From Syngnathus acus (lineage: Eukaryota > Chordata > Actinopteri > Syngnathiformes > Syngnathidae): DNA of 64,000 nucleotides. The stretch spans positions 11,213,976 through 11,277,975 of the forward strand of contig NC_051089.1 in assembly GCF_901709675.1 (NCBI RefSeq), given 5' to 3'. Positions 21,201 through 30,599 of the stretch are shown piece after piece (position 1 is the first letter of the stretch; each line of letters begins with the position of its first letter). The notes beneath the pieces are model-generated. The model worked only from the letters and a program-made list of their open reading frames with translations. It was not told where the DNA came from and did no database searches. The position numbers and the translations under genes are program-made.

Positions 21201-23231
21201 GCTAAAGATTTCGATCATGTGCTGAAAGTTGCTGTCATCGTAGGTGAAGCGCTGGCCGAATATGATCAGGTTGGTGATGTTGGACACGGCGTTGGTCACC
21301 AGGTGTTTGGGATTGAAGGCTTTGCCTTTGTGCTCGTCGATGGCGTCCACGAAGAACATGCACTCCTCCGAGATCTTCCTCTCAAAGAGCCTCTGATTAC
21401 TTCCGAAGTACCTGAACGAATTGCACGCCAGTTTGCGGTGTTCGATCCAGCTTTTGCCATATTTGCAATTGAGAAGACCTTTGGAAAAACAACCATTCAT
21501 TGGTTGAATGTTTCATTTTTAGTCATTATTCAGTTATTTTGCTATCATCCCTCGAGTAAACATTTGTACAGCACATCCAGTAATGTGGTTAAAATTCTTT
21601 ACGAATAGAGCAATACAATTGACTGTAAAATGACTGTAAAACAGATTAACTGAGAATTCAACACACCACTGTTCTAATCCAATTAATACATTGCAACACA
21701 TTGTTGAGAGTGTAATTGGAAGAGTGCACATTAAATCCTCTCCCTGTTGTAAGTTGGTGAACTATAAATAACATCGTTCTTTTCTTACCACCCATTTTGG
21801 TCATTTTCTTGAAGAGAGGCAAGGATGGCCGGTCAGCAAAGACCTCACTCTGATGGTAAAGGCATTCCCTGAGACAGTCGTAGCCATTCAGCACCACAGT
21901 CAATATGCCTCCGAGGTCCAGACTGAAAATCTGAGACACACGTGACCAAGTGAGCCTTTGCGAAGTGGGTCGAGGGTTTTTGAAAAGTAGGTCAGACTGC
22001 ACTCGGAAGGACATCCCAGGCCAGATGATTTATTATCAAAAGTATTTGGTTTAGTATCAGTATTAGATTGAGTGTTAGGTTTTTGGATTAGCAGCAGTGT
22101 CTAACTTTTTTCTTTTGTCTTTTTTAGTGTCAGTATTAGATTTACCATTCATTGTAGTCTTAGTTTTAGTCTGCGTATCGGTATTAGATTTAGTTTTTGT
22201 ATCATCATTATTAGATTTAGTATTAGTTTAAGTGATTGTATTAAACCCTAATCATGCCTCCAAAGAAAGCAAGTAGGAGCAGTAAAACCATCCTAAAACA
22301 CAAAGACGCTCTTAAAGCAATGCGATAGTGAGCGCCCGGCTCGCTGCGGTTGCGCGATCGGACTAAATTAAGCTCCCTGCGCACTGAGGTCCACTTAAAT
22401 TTTGGAAAGTACATCAGGACTTCAAAAATATTTTCTAAATTTCAGCGACAGCTCTGTCACAATAATGCGACCAGCGCAGTGCAATTGCGCTGTCGGCGAC
22501 GCGCTACGGTTGCCCGTTCGGCGGTGCGTGCGCTGCAGTTGCGCGATCGGACAAAAATGCGCAAATGAAGAAATGCTTAAAAAAAGTCTTGGAAAGGATT
22601 AAAAAAAATTTTTATTGTTTGTAATGGGAAAATAGATTCGGAATTCGACTGATTCGCTTCTCGAACCGCCTTCTGGAACGGATTGTGGTCGAAAACCGAG
22701 GCTTGACTGTAACAGATTTTCAATCAATTTCAGTCGGGAAGCATTGATTTAAGGTAGGAGCAAGCTTACAGTACGATTAAAACTCATAAGCCAAAGCACA
22801 ACTGTTTTGAATTGAAAGGTCCAGAAAAGGCCTGCATGAACTGGAATTAGTTCAAATCCCCTTTCTAAAAACAGTGAATGGAAGGTAAAAGTTGCACTTT
22901 TTTTGTTGCAATTTGCAAGAGGCGTGCAAAGATTCTTGGTTGCATGGTTTCGTAACGCGACGTGCATCGCTGTGCAGCGAGACAATGACCGTACCTGTCC
23001 GTGAACTTCACTCTGCTTCTTGAGGAAAACGTGCGGCTCGGTGACCAGAGACATAATGTTCCCTATGACAGGGATGGGGGAAGGCCCGGGGGGGAATCCC
23101 GGGGGTCTCCTCTGCTTGATGAGCTGACGGAGGAGCAGCACGGCGAGGAAGGCTAAGCTGACGCCGCACGCCACCAGCAGAACTTGCGCGCGGGACATGT
23201 GCGCCAGAGACGGCGAGGTAGTTGAGACCAT
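18049..23231 (-). CDS. cyp2r1: cyp2r1, vitamin D 25-hydroxylase (complete, 5 exons)
   Basis: ER-bound cytochrome P450 that converts vitamin D to 25-hydroxyvitamin D using electrons from P450 reductase. The join complement(18049-18251, 19622-19951, 20846-21478, 21789-21930, 22995-23231) gives 514 residues; human CYP2R1 has 501 in five exons. N-terminal membrane anchor at about 13-35, then [13 protein letters not shown]-helix AGTETT 314-319; ExxR at E371-R374; PQRF 426-429; haem ligand Cys452 in FSLGRRQCLG. The first ATG (23231) has A at -3 and G at +4. An in-frame ATG 11 codons later (MSRAQVLL) gives a length nearer the human N-terminus and could also be used. Convergent with pde3b, divergent from calca. 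No frameshift or lost catalytic residue seen. Confidence 0.97.
18418..18560 (-). mobile_element. dispersed miniature repeat fragment with small hairpin
   Basis: GAGGATAAAGAATATATG and following bases resemble 55187-55262 and 28893-28940. Includes the perfect 11-bp hairpin TTATAACACCA/TGGTGTTATAA (18498-18528). Confidence 0.45.
18806..19129. mobile_element. hAT-like element with 8-bp target duplication
   Basis: CAAGGCCCGGGGGCCAGATA and ATGTGGCCCGCGAAGAC mark a common teleost hAT miniature. ATTTAGAC flanks both sides (18798-18805 and 19130-19137), the 8-bp duplication expected of hAT. It lies in the cyp2r1 intron between exons 5 and 4. Confidence 0.82.
19622..19951 (-). CDS. cyp2r1: cyp2r1 exon 4 (ExxR, PxRF)
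   Basis: 330 bp, phase 1 in and 1 out. [20 protein letters not shown] carries ExxR, and [15 protein letters not shown] is followed by FSPQRFL. The splice to exon 5 falls inside the haem-loop motif (FSLG/RRQCLG). Confidence 0.97.
20600..20690 (-). mobile_element. pogo-like miniature element end
   Basis: Reverse complement begins ACAGCGGTGCCTTGAGGTAC and continues CATTGGAATGAATC, ATTAATCCGTTCCAG: same terminus as copies near 14193, 28868 and 57985. The element may extend left to about 20110. Confidence 0.55.
20846..21478 (-). CDS. cyp2r1: cyp2r1 exon 3 (through I-helix)
   Basis: 633 bp, phase 1 in and 1 out. [40 protein letters not shown] and [17 protein letters not shown] (oxygen-activating I-helix) are diagnostic of CYP2R1. 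Confidence 0.97.
21789..21930 (-). CDS. cyp2r1: cyp2r1 exon 2
   Basis: 142 bp, phase 0 in and 1 out. [18 protein letters not shown], then [20 protein letters not shown], almost identical to mammalian CYP2R1. Donor is GTAAGA. Confidence 0.96.
22250..22715 (-). mobile_element. DNA transposon remnant in cyp2r1 intron 1
   Basis: The right end, read in reverse, is ACAGTCAAGCCTCGGTTTTC with GAACGGATT-type sequence, typical of teleost pogo/Tigger-like ends. Inside, GCAGTTGCGCGATCGGAC and a near copy 200 bp away repeat, and a 24-codon ORF starting [11 protein letters not shown] at 22254 (plus strand) ends in TAG. Family assignment is tentative. Confidence 0.5.
22995..23231 (-). CDS. cyp2r1: cyp2r1 exon 1 (signal anchor)
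   Basis: 79 codons, ending phase 0 at donor GTACGG. Hydrophobic anchor [19 protein letters not shown], then RQLIKQRRP and the Pro-rich hinge. The surrounding DNA is GC- and CpG-rich, as expected for a promoter-proximal exon. Confidence 0.95.
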
Positions 23232-23497
23232 ATTTGCCCGGCCGAATATGTGCTGTACTCCTGCTCCGTGCGCAGCTCGCCGACCCCCTCGGACTTGGAC
23301 TGCTCGCCGAGGCTCTGGAGAACAAATGTATCATCTTGCACACTTTCTATCCCCCGCCTTCTGGGCGAAGATTGGCCAGAAAGTCACCCGTGGTCGCCGA
23401 ACTTTGCTCCGCTCCTGCTCCTGCTCAATGATAACCATCTTTTTTCTTTTTTTCTTGGGTTGAATGGACTCACGGTGCTATACCAAGTTAAGTTATG

Positions 23498-23657
<160 letters not shown>

Positions 23658-23918
23658 TAACCAGGGTTATGATAACCGATAGATAACCGAATGACCCATT
23701 TGAAAAACGCACAGTCGAACAGTCGGAGTGAAGACGCTCTGAGATTATTTATGAACATACCCATAGATTTGTGGGGGAAGAAATTAAATCTACAAAAATT
23801 TGACGTTTAAGGTTCTCATGACCAGCAATCCAGTGTAGAGCGGCTATGATTAATCACAAATGCTCAGCTGTTCTTGTAGGTTCTTCCTTTTTTGTTGTTC
23901 TTATTCGACATTGCTACT

Positions 23919-24288
23919 TACCGTATTGGCCCGAATATAAGACAGAGTTTTTTGCATTGAAATAAGACTGAAAAAGTGGGGGTCATCTTACATTCGGGGT
24001 CTAGACATTATACCCATTCACAACGCTAGATGGCCCCAGATATCTTTAAAGCGAACGCTGAACTTAACTCCGCAGGCCAAAGCGAACCCCTGTCACGAAG
24101 AATAGAAATACAAATAGCGGTAGCACGAAGAAGAAAAATAAAAAATAGCAGTAAGATAGAAAAGAGAAGAAAATAAGAGAAGAGATAACAGAAAATGGAG
24201 AAACTGTTAGAAAGGTTCCTATGTTGAAGTTAAAATGTTGGACAGTTATGTCATCATCAATTCGTCTTATATTCAGGCCAATACGGTA
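23919..24288. mobile_element. 370-bp inverted-repeat element (TACCGTATTGG family)
   Basis: TACCGTATTGGCCCGAATAT at the left is matched by its inverted form (one difference, GGCCTG) at the right; about 25-bp terminal repeats. Distinct from, but starting like, the 2513 and 5013 elements. Confidence 0.82.
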
Positions 24289-24343
24289 CATTGTTACTTC
24301 ATTACAGTTACTCAGTTACAAACCAGGGTTATGATTGTGTTTT

Positions 24344-24404
24344 GGATGGATGGATGGATGGATGGATGGATGGATGGATGGATGGATGGATGGATGGATG
24401 GATG
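24344..24404 (+). repeat. (GGAT)n microsatellite
   Basis: About 15 pure GGAT units followed by imperfect copies to 24415; preceded by AACCAGGGTTATGAT, which also follows the GATA/GACA array. Confidence 0.95.
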
Positions 24405-26534
24405 ATGGATTGGATGACAGGAATAGGGAGAAATTAAAACTATTTATTTTGCGATGATGCACACCAAAATGAACTTTGTTTCCACAGTCATGTTTTCTTT
24501 CGGAGCAGCCGCATAAGGTCCAAAGCATTTCTGTTTATTTTTTAAGATCAGAATCGAAACAGCTTTCACTTGTAATGATGGCTTTTTTTTTTTGTTTACT
24601 GCAATCAACAAATGTTTTGTTAACTTTTAAATTGTAAAATAACACACATAAGGGATTCCTTTTTTTAATAGACACATTGCAATAACTGAGGATTGTTTAA
24701 ATTTTCTCCAGTAGTATTGCTGGTTCAGCAAATCCACTTTGCCCCACTAAGTAAGTGGCTGCTGATCGTCAAAATGCAGGCGAGCAGTTCAGGTCAGCCA
24801 CTACTACATTTTTAGGTCAAAGGTTGAGGTATGCACGACATTCCAAACTCTTCAAGCTTGTCAACTAAAACCCTCAAATGTCTCCACATTTTGCACCACA
24901 GATTAAATACATATTGTAAGGATATTGGTAGTTTATTGATCCTGATGGAAATTCTGGAAAGGCTGTTGGATTTTTTCTTCTCTGCTTTTTTTCTCGTCTA
25001 ATGTGCACTTTTGTTAAGGACGCCTTATATTTGGTTGATCCCAGATTACTCACTGCTCATTATTCCCAAAGCTGTTTATCCAGCTGTTTTTTCTCGCTGA
25101 TGCAGCTGGCAGGATTTGGCTGGCCTCACATGGCCTCCTGCAGACCTGTGCCAATGACTCAGCTTGGTTAAGGCTACCTAATGAGAACTTTCTTGCAAAT
25201 GATGTGGTTGCTTCCTGCCAGATCCCCTGACTGGAAAATAGCAACCCGGGAAACGGCAAACACATCTGTCCAGTGTAATCAAATAAACGTGTACCAAGTG
25301 TAAGCATGATCTTGTCAGTCTTGGATTGAGGACTTCAGGCCTCTGCTAAAAAAATAATAATAATTCTGAAGAAGTCCACTTGCACATCTGAACTTTTTTT
25401 AGGGTTAATCAATGGCACTTTAGATGGTGGCAGGTGCACTGACTCCCATTTATTGTGATTTTGAATGTGATTGATCATTCTAAAGACACTCACATCTCTA
25501 ATTTAAGAGGGTTTGCAAACCTTTGCAACCACATTATCTCAGTTGTTTATCTTTACCACTCCTCCTGCAAAATATTTTTTCAATCAATTTATCATTTTAT
25601 TTGAATAAAAACAACAACAATAATAAAATAATCATAAAGAATATCGGGATTTGAATTTACATAGAATGTTATGGTTTATTTAGAATTAAGCTGTATCCAG
25701 AAAACCCATTTCAACATTTTTCCATGACCTCAAACTAATGCAGTGAACTTGATCAATTGCCAGACAGTCGCACTGTGGTACAAACCTCGCCCCATTCACT
25801 GTGGAAATTTCATTTTTCTCGAATTAAATTTTCCCGAATATAACAAAGTTAAACCATTGATCACAATTAGCAGGCCGCAGTTCCTGCTTGACCTCACTGC
25901 GCGGCATGTGCAATGTTCCACTGAGAGACACTCGCACGTACTGCATTTTACGCAATTATTTTTCATCTGGATGACTGGGAAATTTTACTTGTCATTCCCA
26001 GAAATTCACGTTTTCCAGAACCTCCCTTTCGGAACACCTGTACGTCTGATGTAAGGACATCGGCAGTTCCTGTAAAAGTATGAATTTTAATTGTTAGTTT
26101 AGTGTGAACCAGTAAACATGAACATACATCCATTGCAATCACATGCCAGCTATGAGTCTCACAACCACCATACTACGTATGTCCCAATATTGTACATTTG
26201 ATTGTCACCGCATATTGACAATTGCAGATTTTGCATGCAATTGCATGAACTGTTTAGTTTCCCACTTCACTTGAACACTCTCTACAAATTTGAAGCTATA
26301 AAACGTTACTGCGGTTCCTTTGGCCTGGTGCAGAAAATAACTTGGAGGCAGGATGCATCTTAATGTTACACAAGGGGAGCTATAATTAGATGATATGAGG
26401 AAGCTCTCATTAATTGTGTTTCGAAGTACCCAAAGCCAGAAATTGTTTTACACAAACACAGTTGCTAAAAACTAACTCAGGCAACACTATACTGTACATT
26501 TGATATGCACTTATTGTACTTACACTAAAAAAAC

Positions 26535-26995
26535 TACACCGTTCAGAAGTTTGGGGTCATTTAGAAATGTCCTCATTTAAAAAACAAAATCACTATTTTT
26601 CAATGAGGGTAACATTAAACTAATCAAGAATACACTCTATTGATAAGCTGAGGTGATGGAGGACTCAGATGCAGGGCGGAGTTGGAAAAGGTGGAACCAA
26701 GGTTTAATAATCACTGTCAAAAATACCACAACACAAATCCTCACTGCAATACAGTGGAACAACGTAGCGAAATAAACAGCACAGGAATGGCTCGTCTGTG
26801 GCAACAAAGTAACAACAAAAACTGCACAGGAGTGGCTCATCTCGCAGGGTTAGGGAAAGTAGCACAATCACGAATGGTCCATTGTATTTGGTAATTGTGT
26901 TCGAAGGCTAATGGATGATTAGAAAACACTTGTGCAATTATGTTTGTTTTCATGGAAAACACAAAATTGACCCCAAACGTTTGAACGGGAGTGTA
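26535..26995. mobile_element. Tc1/mariner-like deletion derivative with inserted foreign segment
   Basis: TA target at both ends (26535, 26994). Left CACCGTTCAGAAGTTTGGGG and right CCCCAAACGTTTGAACGGGA are inverted termini of a widespread teleost Tc1-like family. The transposase region is gone; about 26645-26875 is unrelated sequence (GACTCAGATGCAGGGCGGAG...), itself with a repeated CACAGGA(A/G)TGGCTC(G/A)TCT. Confidence 0.75.
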
Positions 26996-27382
26996 CAAAT
27001 ATTTTTAAAATGTATTACTGGGTGTCTGGTATTAATAAATGGACGTATAATTGTGAACAAATCAGAAAAAAATGGAAGGCGTATTTTTGCAGGTGCAGAT
27101 CTGGTGCCTGTGAAGCGGACAACCGAGTTGAACTAAGCAAAAATAAAAGCAAATATAAATATGCTGCTAAAGATGAGGCCACTTGCATAGTTCTTAATCT
27201 TGGGTCAACTCCATCTTAAATAGCCTGAAAACATTCCACTCTTTGGTTTATTTTATAAATTGAACAATTTCATGACCACATATGCACGGATGCCGTGTGC
27301 ATTTTTTTTTACAGAATTGCCAGGATACGATTGGTTGCCAGTGGACCATGATCAAGTGCTGGCAGAGCCCACGGGAACGTGC

Positions 27383-27388
27383 ATAAAA
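27383..27388 (+). promoter_or_regulatory. calca: calca TATA-like box
   Basis: ATAAAA within GCATAAAAGC, about 30 bp before a plausible start in GGTCAGCTCA, followed by a short exon 1 ending ATG/GTGAGT. Position and context fit; not proven. Confidence 0.55.
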
Positions 27389-27411
27389 GCCGGTTCTGTG
27401 GGAGCGGTCAG

Positions 27412-27469
27412 CTCATCGTCAACTGAGCTGCACTTCTATCATCCTCCTCCAATACTGTACCAGCTTATG
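27412..27469 (+). other. calca: calca exon 1 (predicted 5' UTR)
   Basis: From the expected start about 25-30 bp below the TATA-like box to the donor CTTATG/GTGAGT at 27470. Mostly non-coding; its last codon is an ATG in frame with exon 2. The 5' end is an estimate. Confidence 0.5.
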
Positions 27470-30030
27470 GTGAGTGGATAAGGATGACTTTATCATTGGT
27501 TAAACATGAAAATGAAATTTTGTAGTAGCTGCAGTTTGACGATTGAGTTACTTGTATTGGGTGCATGCTGTTTTTGTAAAGCATAGTACAAGGTAACCTG
27601 CAAATTTCTTGAACCTCATGTATTCTATTCGCAGGCAATCATGATCACCCATAAGTTCGGGACTCTTCTTTTAGCTTGTGTGCTGATCTTTTGTCAGATG
27701 TGCATCACACAGGCAGCTCCATCCAGGTAAGACATTCAAAGTACACAGTGACTGCTTTTATTATAGCGAATATCTTACTCTGAATGTATTTCAGAAGTCG
27801 TGAAGACCCCAGTACTGATGATGATATTAAGAAGTTACTAAGAGCCATTAAAGAGTTCATGCAGCTCGCTTCAGATGAGCAAGAGCGCCAAACAGCTGAT
27901 GGGAGCAGGTAATCAATAAGAAAGATTGTCTTTAATGATGTGTGTGTCTTGCAAAACATATAATCTTATCCACTCTTGGTCTTAGTTACTTAATGATTTG
28001 GACTACAGTAAATCAGCCAGTAACAAGTTTCATTAGTAGGGCCCAACACATTAATTGGATGGCCAATATTAGGTAGAATGAAATCTGAACAAATTTATAT
28101 GTATCGATAGAGCGATCAATCGGTCGATCTGTCTGTCTGTCTGTCTATGTATCAGTCTTTTATTCTGTCTAATATCGGAATCCGTATCGGTTAGACCCTA
28201 TTCTTTAGTTATGTGGGGTAAAAATTGGGTTCCATAAATTGAGTATGATTGTGATCATGCATGAGTGCATGACATCATCATTTCCATTTGTCTGTCACTG
28301 CATGTCATACGAATAAAACCAAATAATGCATGTAGTGTAATGTGGCCTCCAAAATGGAACACAATCTGGTTGTTGTTTGATTTATATGTCCCTACATCAT
28401 ACCATTGTCACTGTGAGTTGTCTCTGCATGTGTGTGTCTCTACCAGCCCAGATAGGTCCATGTCAAAGCGCTGCACCGGCTTAAGCACTTGTGTGCTGGG
28501 CAAACTGTCCCAGGATATTCACAAACTCCAGACCTATCCCCGCACAGATGTGGGAGCAGGGACACCTGGAAAGAAGAGAAATCTAGCTGAGCAATATGAA
28601 TACAATTGAAATATTCCCATTGGGCATCTCTCTTCTAGCTTTGTCATCTTGTTTGTTCATCCTATGTGTCCCATTCTATGTGCGCTTGACTATCTTCAGG
28701 GGAATGTCTTCAGATCTTAAGTATAATGAAAAAATAAGCATCATTATTGGTTAGATCATTCAGTTTGTCTACAGCTCTTAATGAATGTAAAACATGACTT
28801 CATATTATAACAAGTAAACAGTATAAACATTTTGTTACTTTCAGATGTATTTTTTTGTTAAAATACACTGGTGCCTTGTAACTTGTTCATAAGAAGATAA
28901 AGAATATTGTTACTGGGAGTATTGTTACTGTCTGTTCATATGTGTTGCTCCACCATTTGTGTTCAAATATCCATCGCATATAGGGCTCTAAAACCGCCCT
29001 TATTGATGATGACTCATAGCATTTCAAAAGCATTTTCCATTATACGTTTAACATTAAGCATTAGCGGGCTATTCTTAAAGCAATGTTGTTTGCTAGCTTT
29101 AAATACACATTTTGCAATTCTCTCTCTATTTTTAATTTCAAGTGGGAGCGATGTTCAACAGCTTGAAGCCTCTGTTTTGATGAAACTATTTGGCAAACCG
29201 CTGTTTGCGCTAGCAAGTCAAAGCGTAATACTGGCTGAATGAAACTTTTATCTTGAAAAATTAGAGTGACTTGTACCTCAAGGCACCAATCTACCCTGCT
29301 TACTGGTATCGATATGGAACCACCTCAGTGTGATGGGATCTTGTACTAGAAAATACATTAAAAACCTACTTTTTTTAAATAAACAAGTTATCAAGAAACA
29401 ACTACAACCACAAATATGAAATATATCTCTGAAATCAAACTGTATCACGTGCGGTTAGTCATAACTTTAGGGGGAAGTCAAGTAAAACAATTACAAAAAT
29501 CTGTTCTGAGCAACCCCACTTGTCTAAATGCTGCGTTCCCATTAAGATTGCATTTGTGGAATATGAAGTCCAGCCGTTTTCTGGGTTTTGGCTGTTTTGG
29601 TCATGTGGCGGTATTAATCAGAATACTGATATTATTGAGTAAAAATTAGCATTATTACCTTTATAAATGTAGGCTTAATATTATTTTAATACTGCTCAGA
29701 CTATCTGTATGAAATACATAAGCATACCACAATGTACTTATCACTACATAGAATTTATTTCATTTATTATTTATTCCTAACAACTCATGGGGAGAAGCCA
29801 AAATAGTTTTGTGGATGGTGCTGAAATCATTTTTTAATCTTAACAATATTATGCCATGCCTTCCAAGCAACATGCCAACACAGAAGAGGGCGTGCAACAC
29901 TGCTACCTGCGTCACCCACCGCTTGGCCGATTTCTTGAGTCGTTCCGGCGGGATGGGCCACCGCAACTTTGTGCCCACCAGCGTGGGGGCGCAAGCCTTC
30001 GGCAAACGGAGGCGACGCAGCCCCGAGTGA
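27467..30030 (+). CDS. calca: calca, calcitonin / CGRP alternative-splicing gene
   Basis: One gene with two terminal exons. Shared exons 27635-27726 (signal peptide) and 27795-27908 (propeptide) join either 28447-28609 (calcitonin) or 29868-30030 (CGRP); both acceptors take phase 2, both end exons carry 163 coding nucleotides, and both precursors are 120 residues from the exon 2 ATG. Calcitonin is secreted by ultimobranchial cells and lowers calcium; CGRP is a vasodilator neuropeptide; both act through calcitonin-receptor-family GPCRs (family knowledge). Signal peptide [20 protein letters not shown] with likely cleavage near ITQA. An additional in-frame ATG is formed by the last three bases of exon 1 (27467-27469) and would add Met-Ala-Ile. 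Lies divergently from cyp2r1, as in other vertebrates. Confidence 0.95.
27635..27726 (+). CDS. calca: calca exon 2 (signal peptide)
   Basis: Acceptor ttcgcag, donor GTAAGA, ends phase 2. The ATG at 27641 has A at -3. If exon 1 splices as predicted, GCAATC before this ATG is also in frame with the ATG at the exon 1 end. Confidence 0.9.
27795..27908 (+). CDS. calca: calca exon 3 (shared propeptide)
   Basis: 114 bp, phase 2 in and 2 out. [20 protein letters not shown] then [17 protein letters not shown]: acidic amphipathic propeptide common to both precursors. Confidence 0.92.
28258..28430 (+). promoter_or_regulatory. calca: cluster of five TGCATG (RBFOX) motifs upstream of the calcitonin exon
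   Basis: TGCATG occurs at 28258, 28266, 28299, 28327 and 28425; the last ends 16 nt before exon 4. In mammals Fox-1/Fox-2 bind UGCAUG at this gene to promote exon 4 skipping in neurons, giving CGRP. The motif count is read directly; function here is inferred. Confidence 0.75.
28447..28609 (+). CDS. calca: calca exon 4 (calcitonin)
   Basis: After SMSKR the exon encodes a 32-residue calcitonin starting [20 protein letters not shown] and ending GAGTP, then GKKR (Pro-amide signal and dibasic cleavage) and the 9-residue flank NLAEQYEYN, stop at 28607-28609. Cys1-Cys7 ring present. Residues 26-32 resemble eel calcitonin; Thr2-Gly3 and Asp15-Ile16 differ from the common SN and EL of fish hormones. 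No AATAAA lies close downstream; AATAAG occurs near 28733. Confidence 0.97.
28868..29292. mobile_element. pogo-like miniature element between calcitonin and CGRP exons
   Basis: ACTGGTGCCTTGTAACTTGT at the left is inverted at the right as ACTTGTACCTCAAGGCACCA; about 425 bp. It resides in calca between exons 4 and 5 and lengthens the RNA segment across which the splice choice is made. Confidence 0.62.
29868..30030 (+). CDS. calca: calca exon 5 (CGRP)
   Basis: Begins SNMPTQKR and yields the 37-residue [24 protein letters not shown] through VGAQAF, then GKRRRR (Phe-amide signal), ending SPE and TGA at 30028-30030. Cys2-Cys7 ring present. The acceptor ttccaag (29867) is chosen because it keeps phase and leaves one base to complete Ser; its pyrimidine tract is weak, as expected for a regulated terminal exon. 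Confidence 0.95.
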
Positions 30031-30138
30031 GCGCACGAGCGTCAACATGGTCGGACTACCCAATGGTGTGCTTCTTTCATGTCTCCAAAACCATAACAAC
30101 CATGCTATCAAATAGGGCGGAGAAGCACGTTTTACATC

Positions 30139-30144
30139 AATAAA
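30139..30144 (+). terminator. calca: calca AATAAA polyadenylation signal candidate
   Basis: AATAAA 109 nt after the CGRP stop; the first candidate for the CGRP mRNA end. A CTTTTCTAG acceptor-like site follows at 30176-30184, so a non-coding last exon, as in mammals, is possible. Confidence 0.45.
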
Positions 30145-30573
30145 TGAAATTGTAACCCATTTTTTATTGTCTTTACTTTTCTAGGATTGAAGTGCTGCGT
30201 TGTCATGCCTCCTCATCAAACATATGGACTGATGTTTTCTGTTCTCAGACCATTGCTGCTGTTCATTGTTAGCCTATAGTTAAAACCACATATGTAAATT
30301 ATACTGGCAAACATGATCAGAATGAGCATTAAAGACAGCGGATGAACTGTTCATCTTGTAGCTCAAGTGACCTCTTGACCCTATGTGAGCAGTATTGTGT
30401 GTCATACTTCTAAGTTTACCCTGAAACCAACTATACTGTGGCTGTCCAGTGCCTTCAAATATAAATCAGTGCCATCGTATTTCATAGTGCAAACTGCAAA
30501 TGTTTCGCTAAAGCCTGTGTTTATGACTGACTATGTCATATAATCTCTGTAATGATTGAGAGCTGAAAGCTGT

Positions 30574-30579
30574 AATAAA
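30574..30579 (+). terminator. calca: calca distal AATAAA polyadenylation signal candidate
   Basis: TGTAATAAATTG about 545 nt after the CGRP stop. A likely 3' end of the CGRP transcript if the nearer signal is bypassed. Confidence 0.5.
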
Positions 30580-30599
30580 TTGTATTTTAGCTACACGAG

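Noticed and set aside
22849-22861. GTTCAAATCCC, like a tRNA B-box
   Set aside because: No matching A-box or cloverleaf around it.
27260-27481. 73-codon plus-strand frame before calca exon 2
   Set aside because: Covers the TATA-like box and predicted 5' UTR; no similarity to the calcitonin precursor, so treated as promoter/exon 1.
29827-30111. Minus-strand open frame over the CGRP exon
   Set aside because: Shadow of the GC-rich CGRP coding sequence on the other strand.
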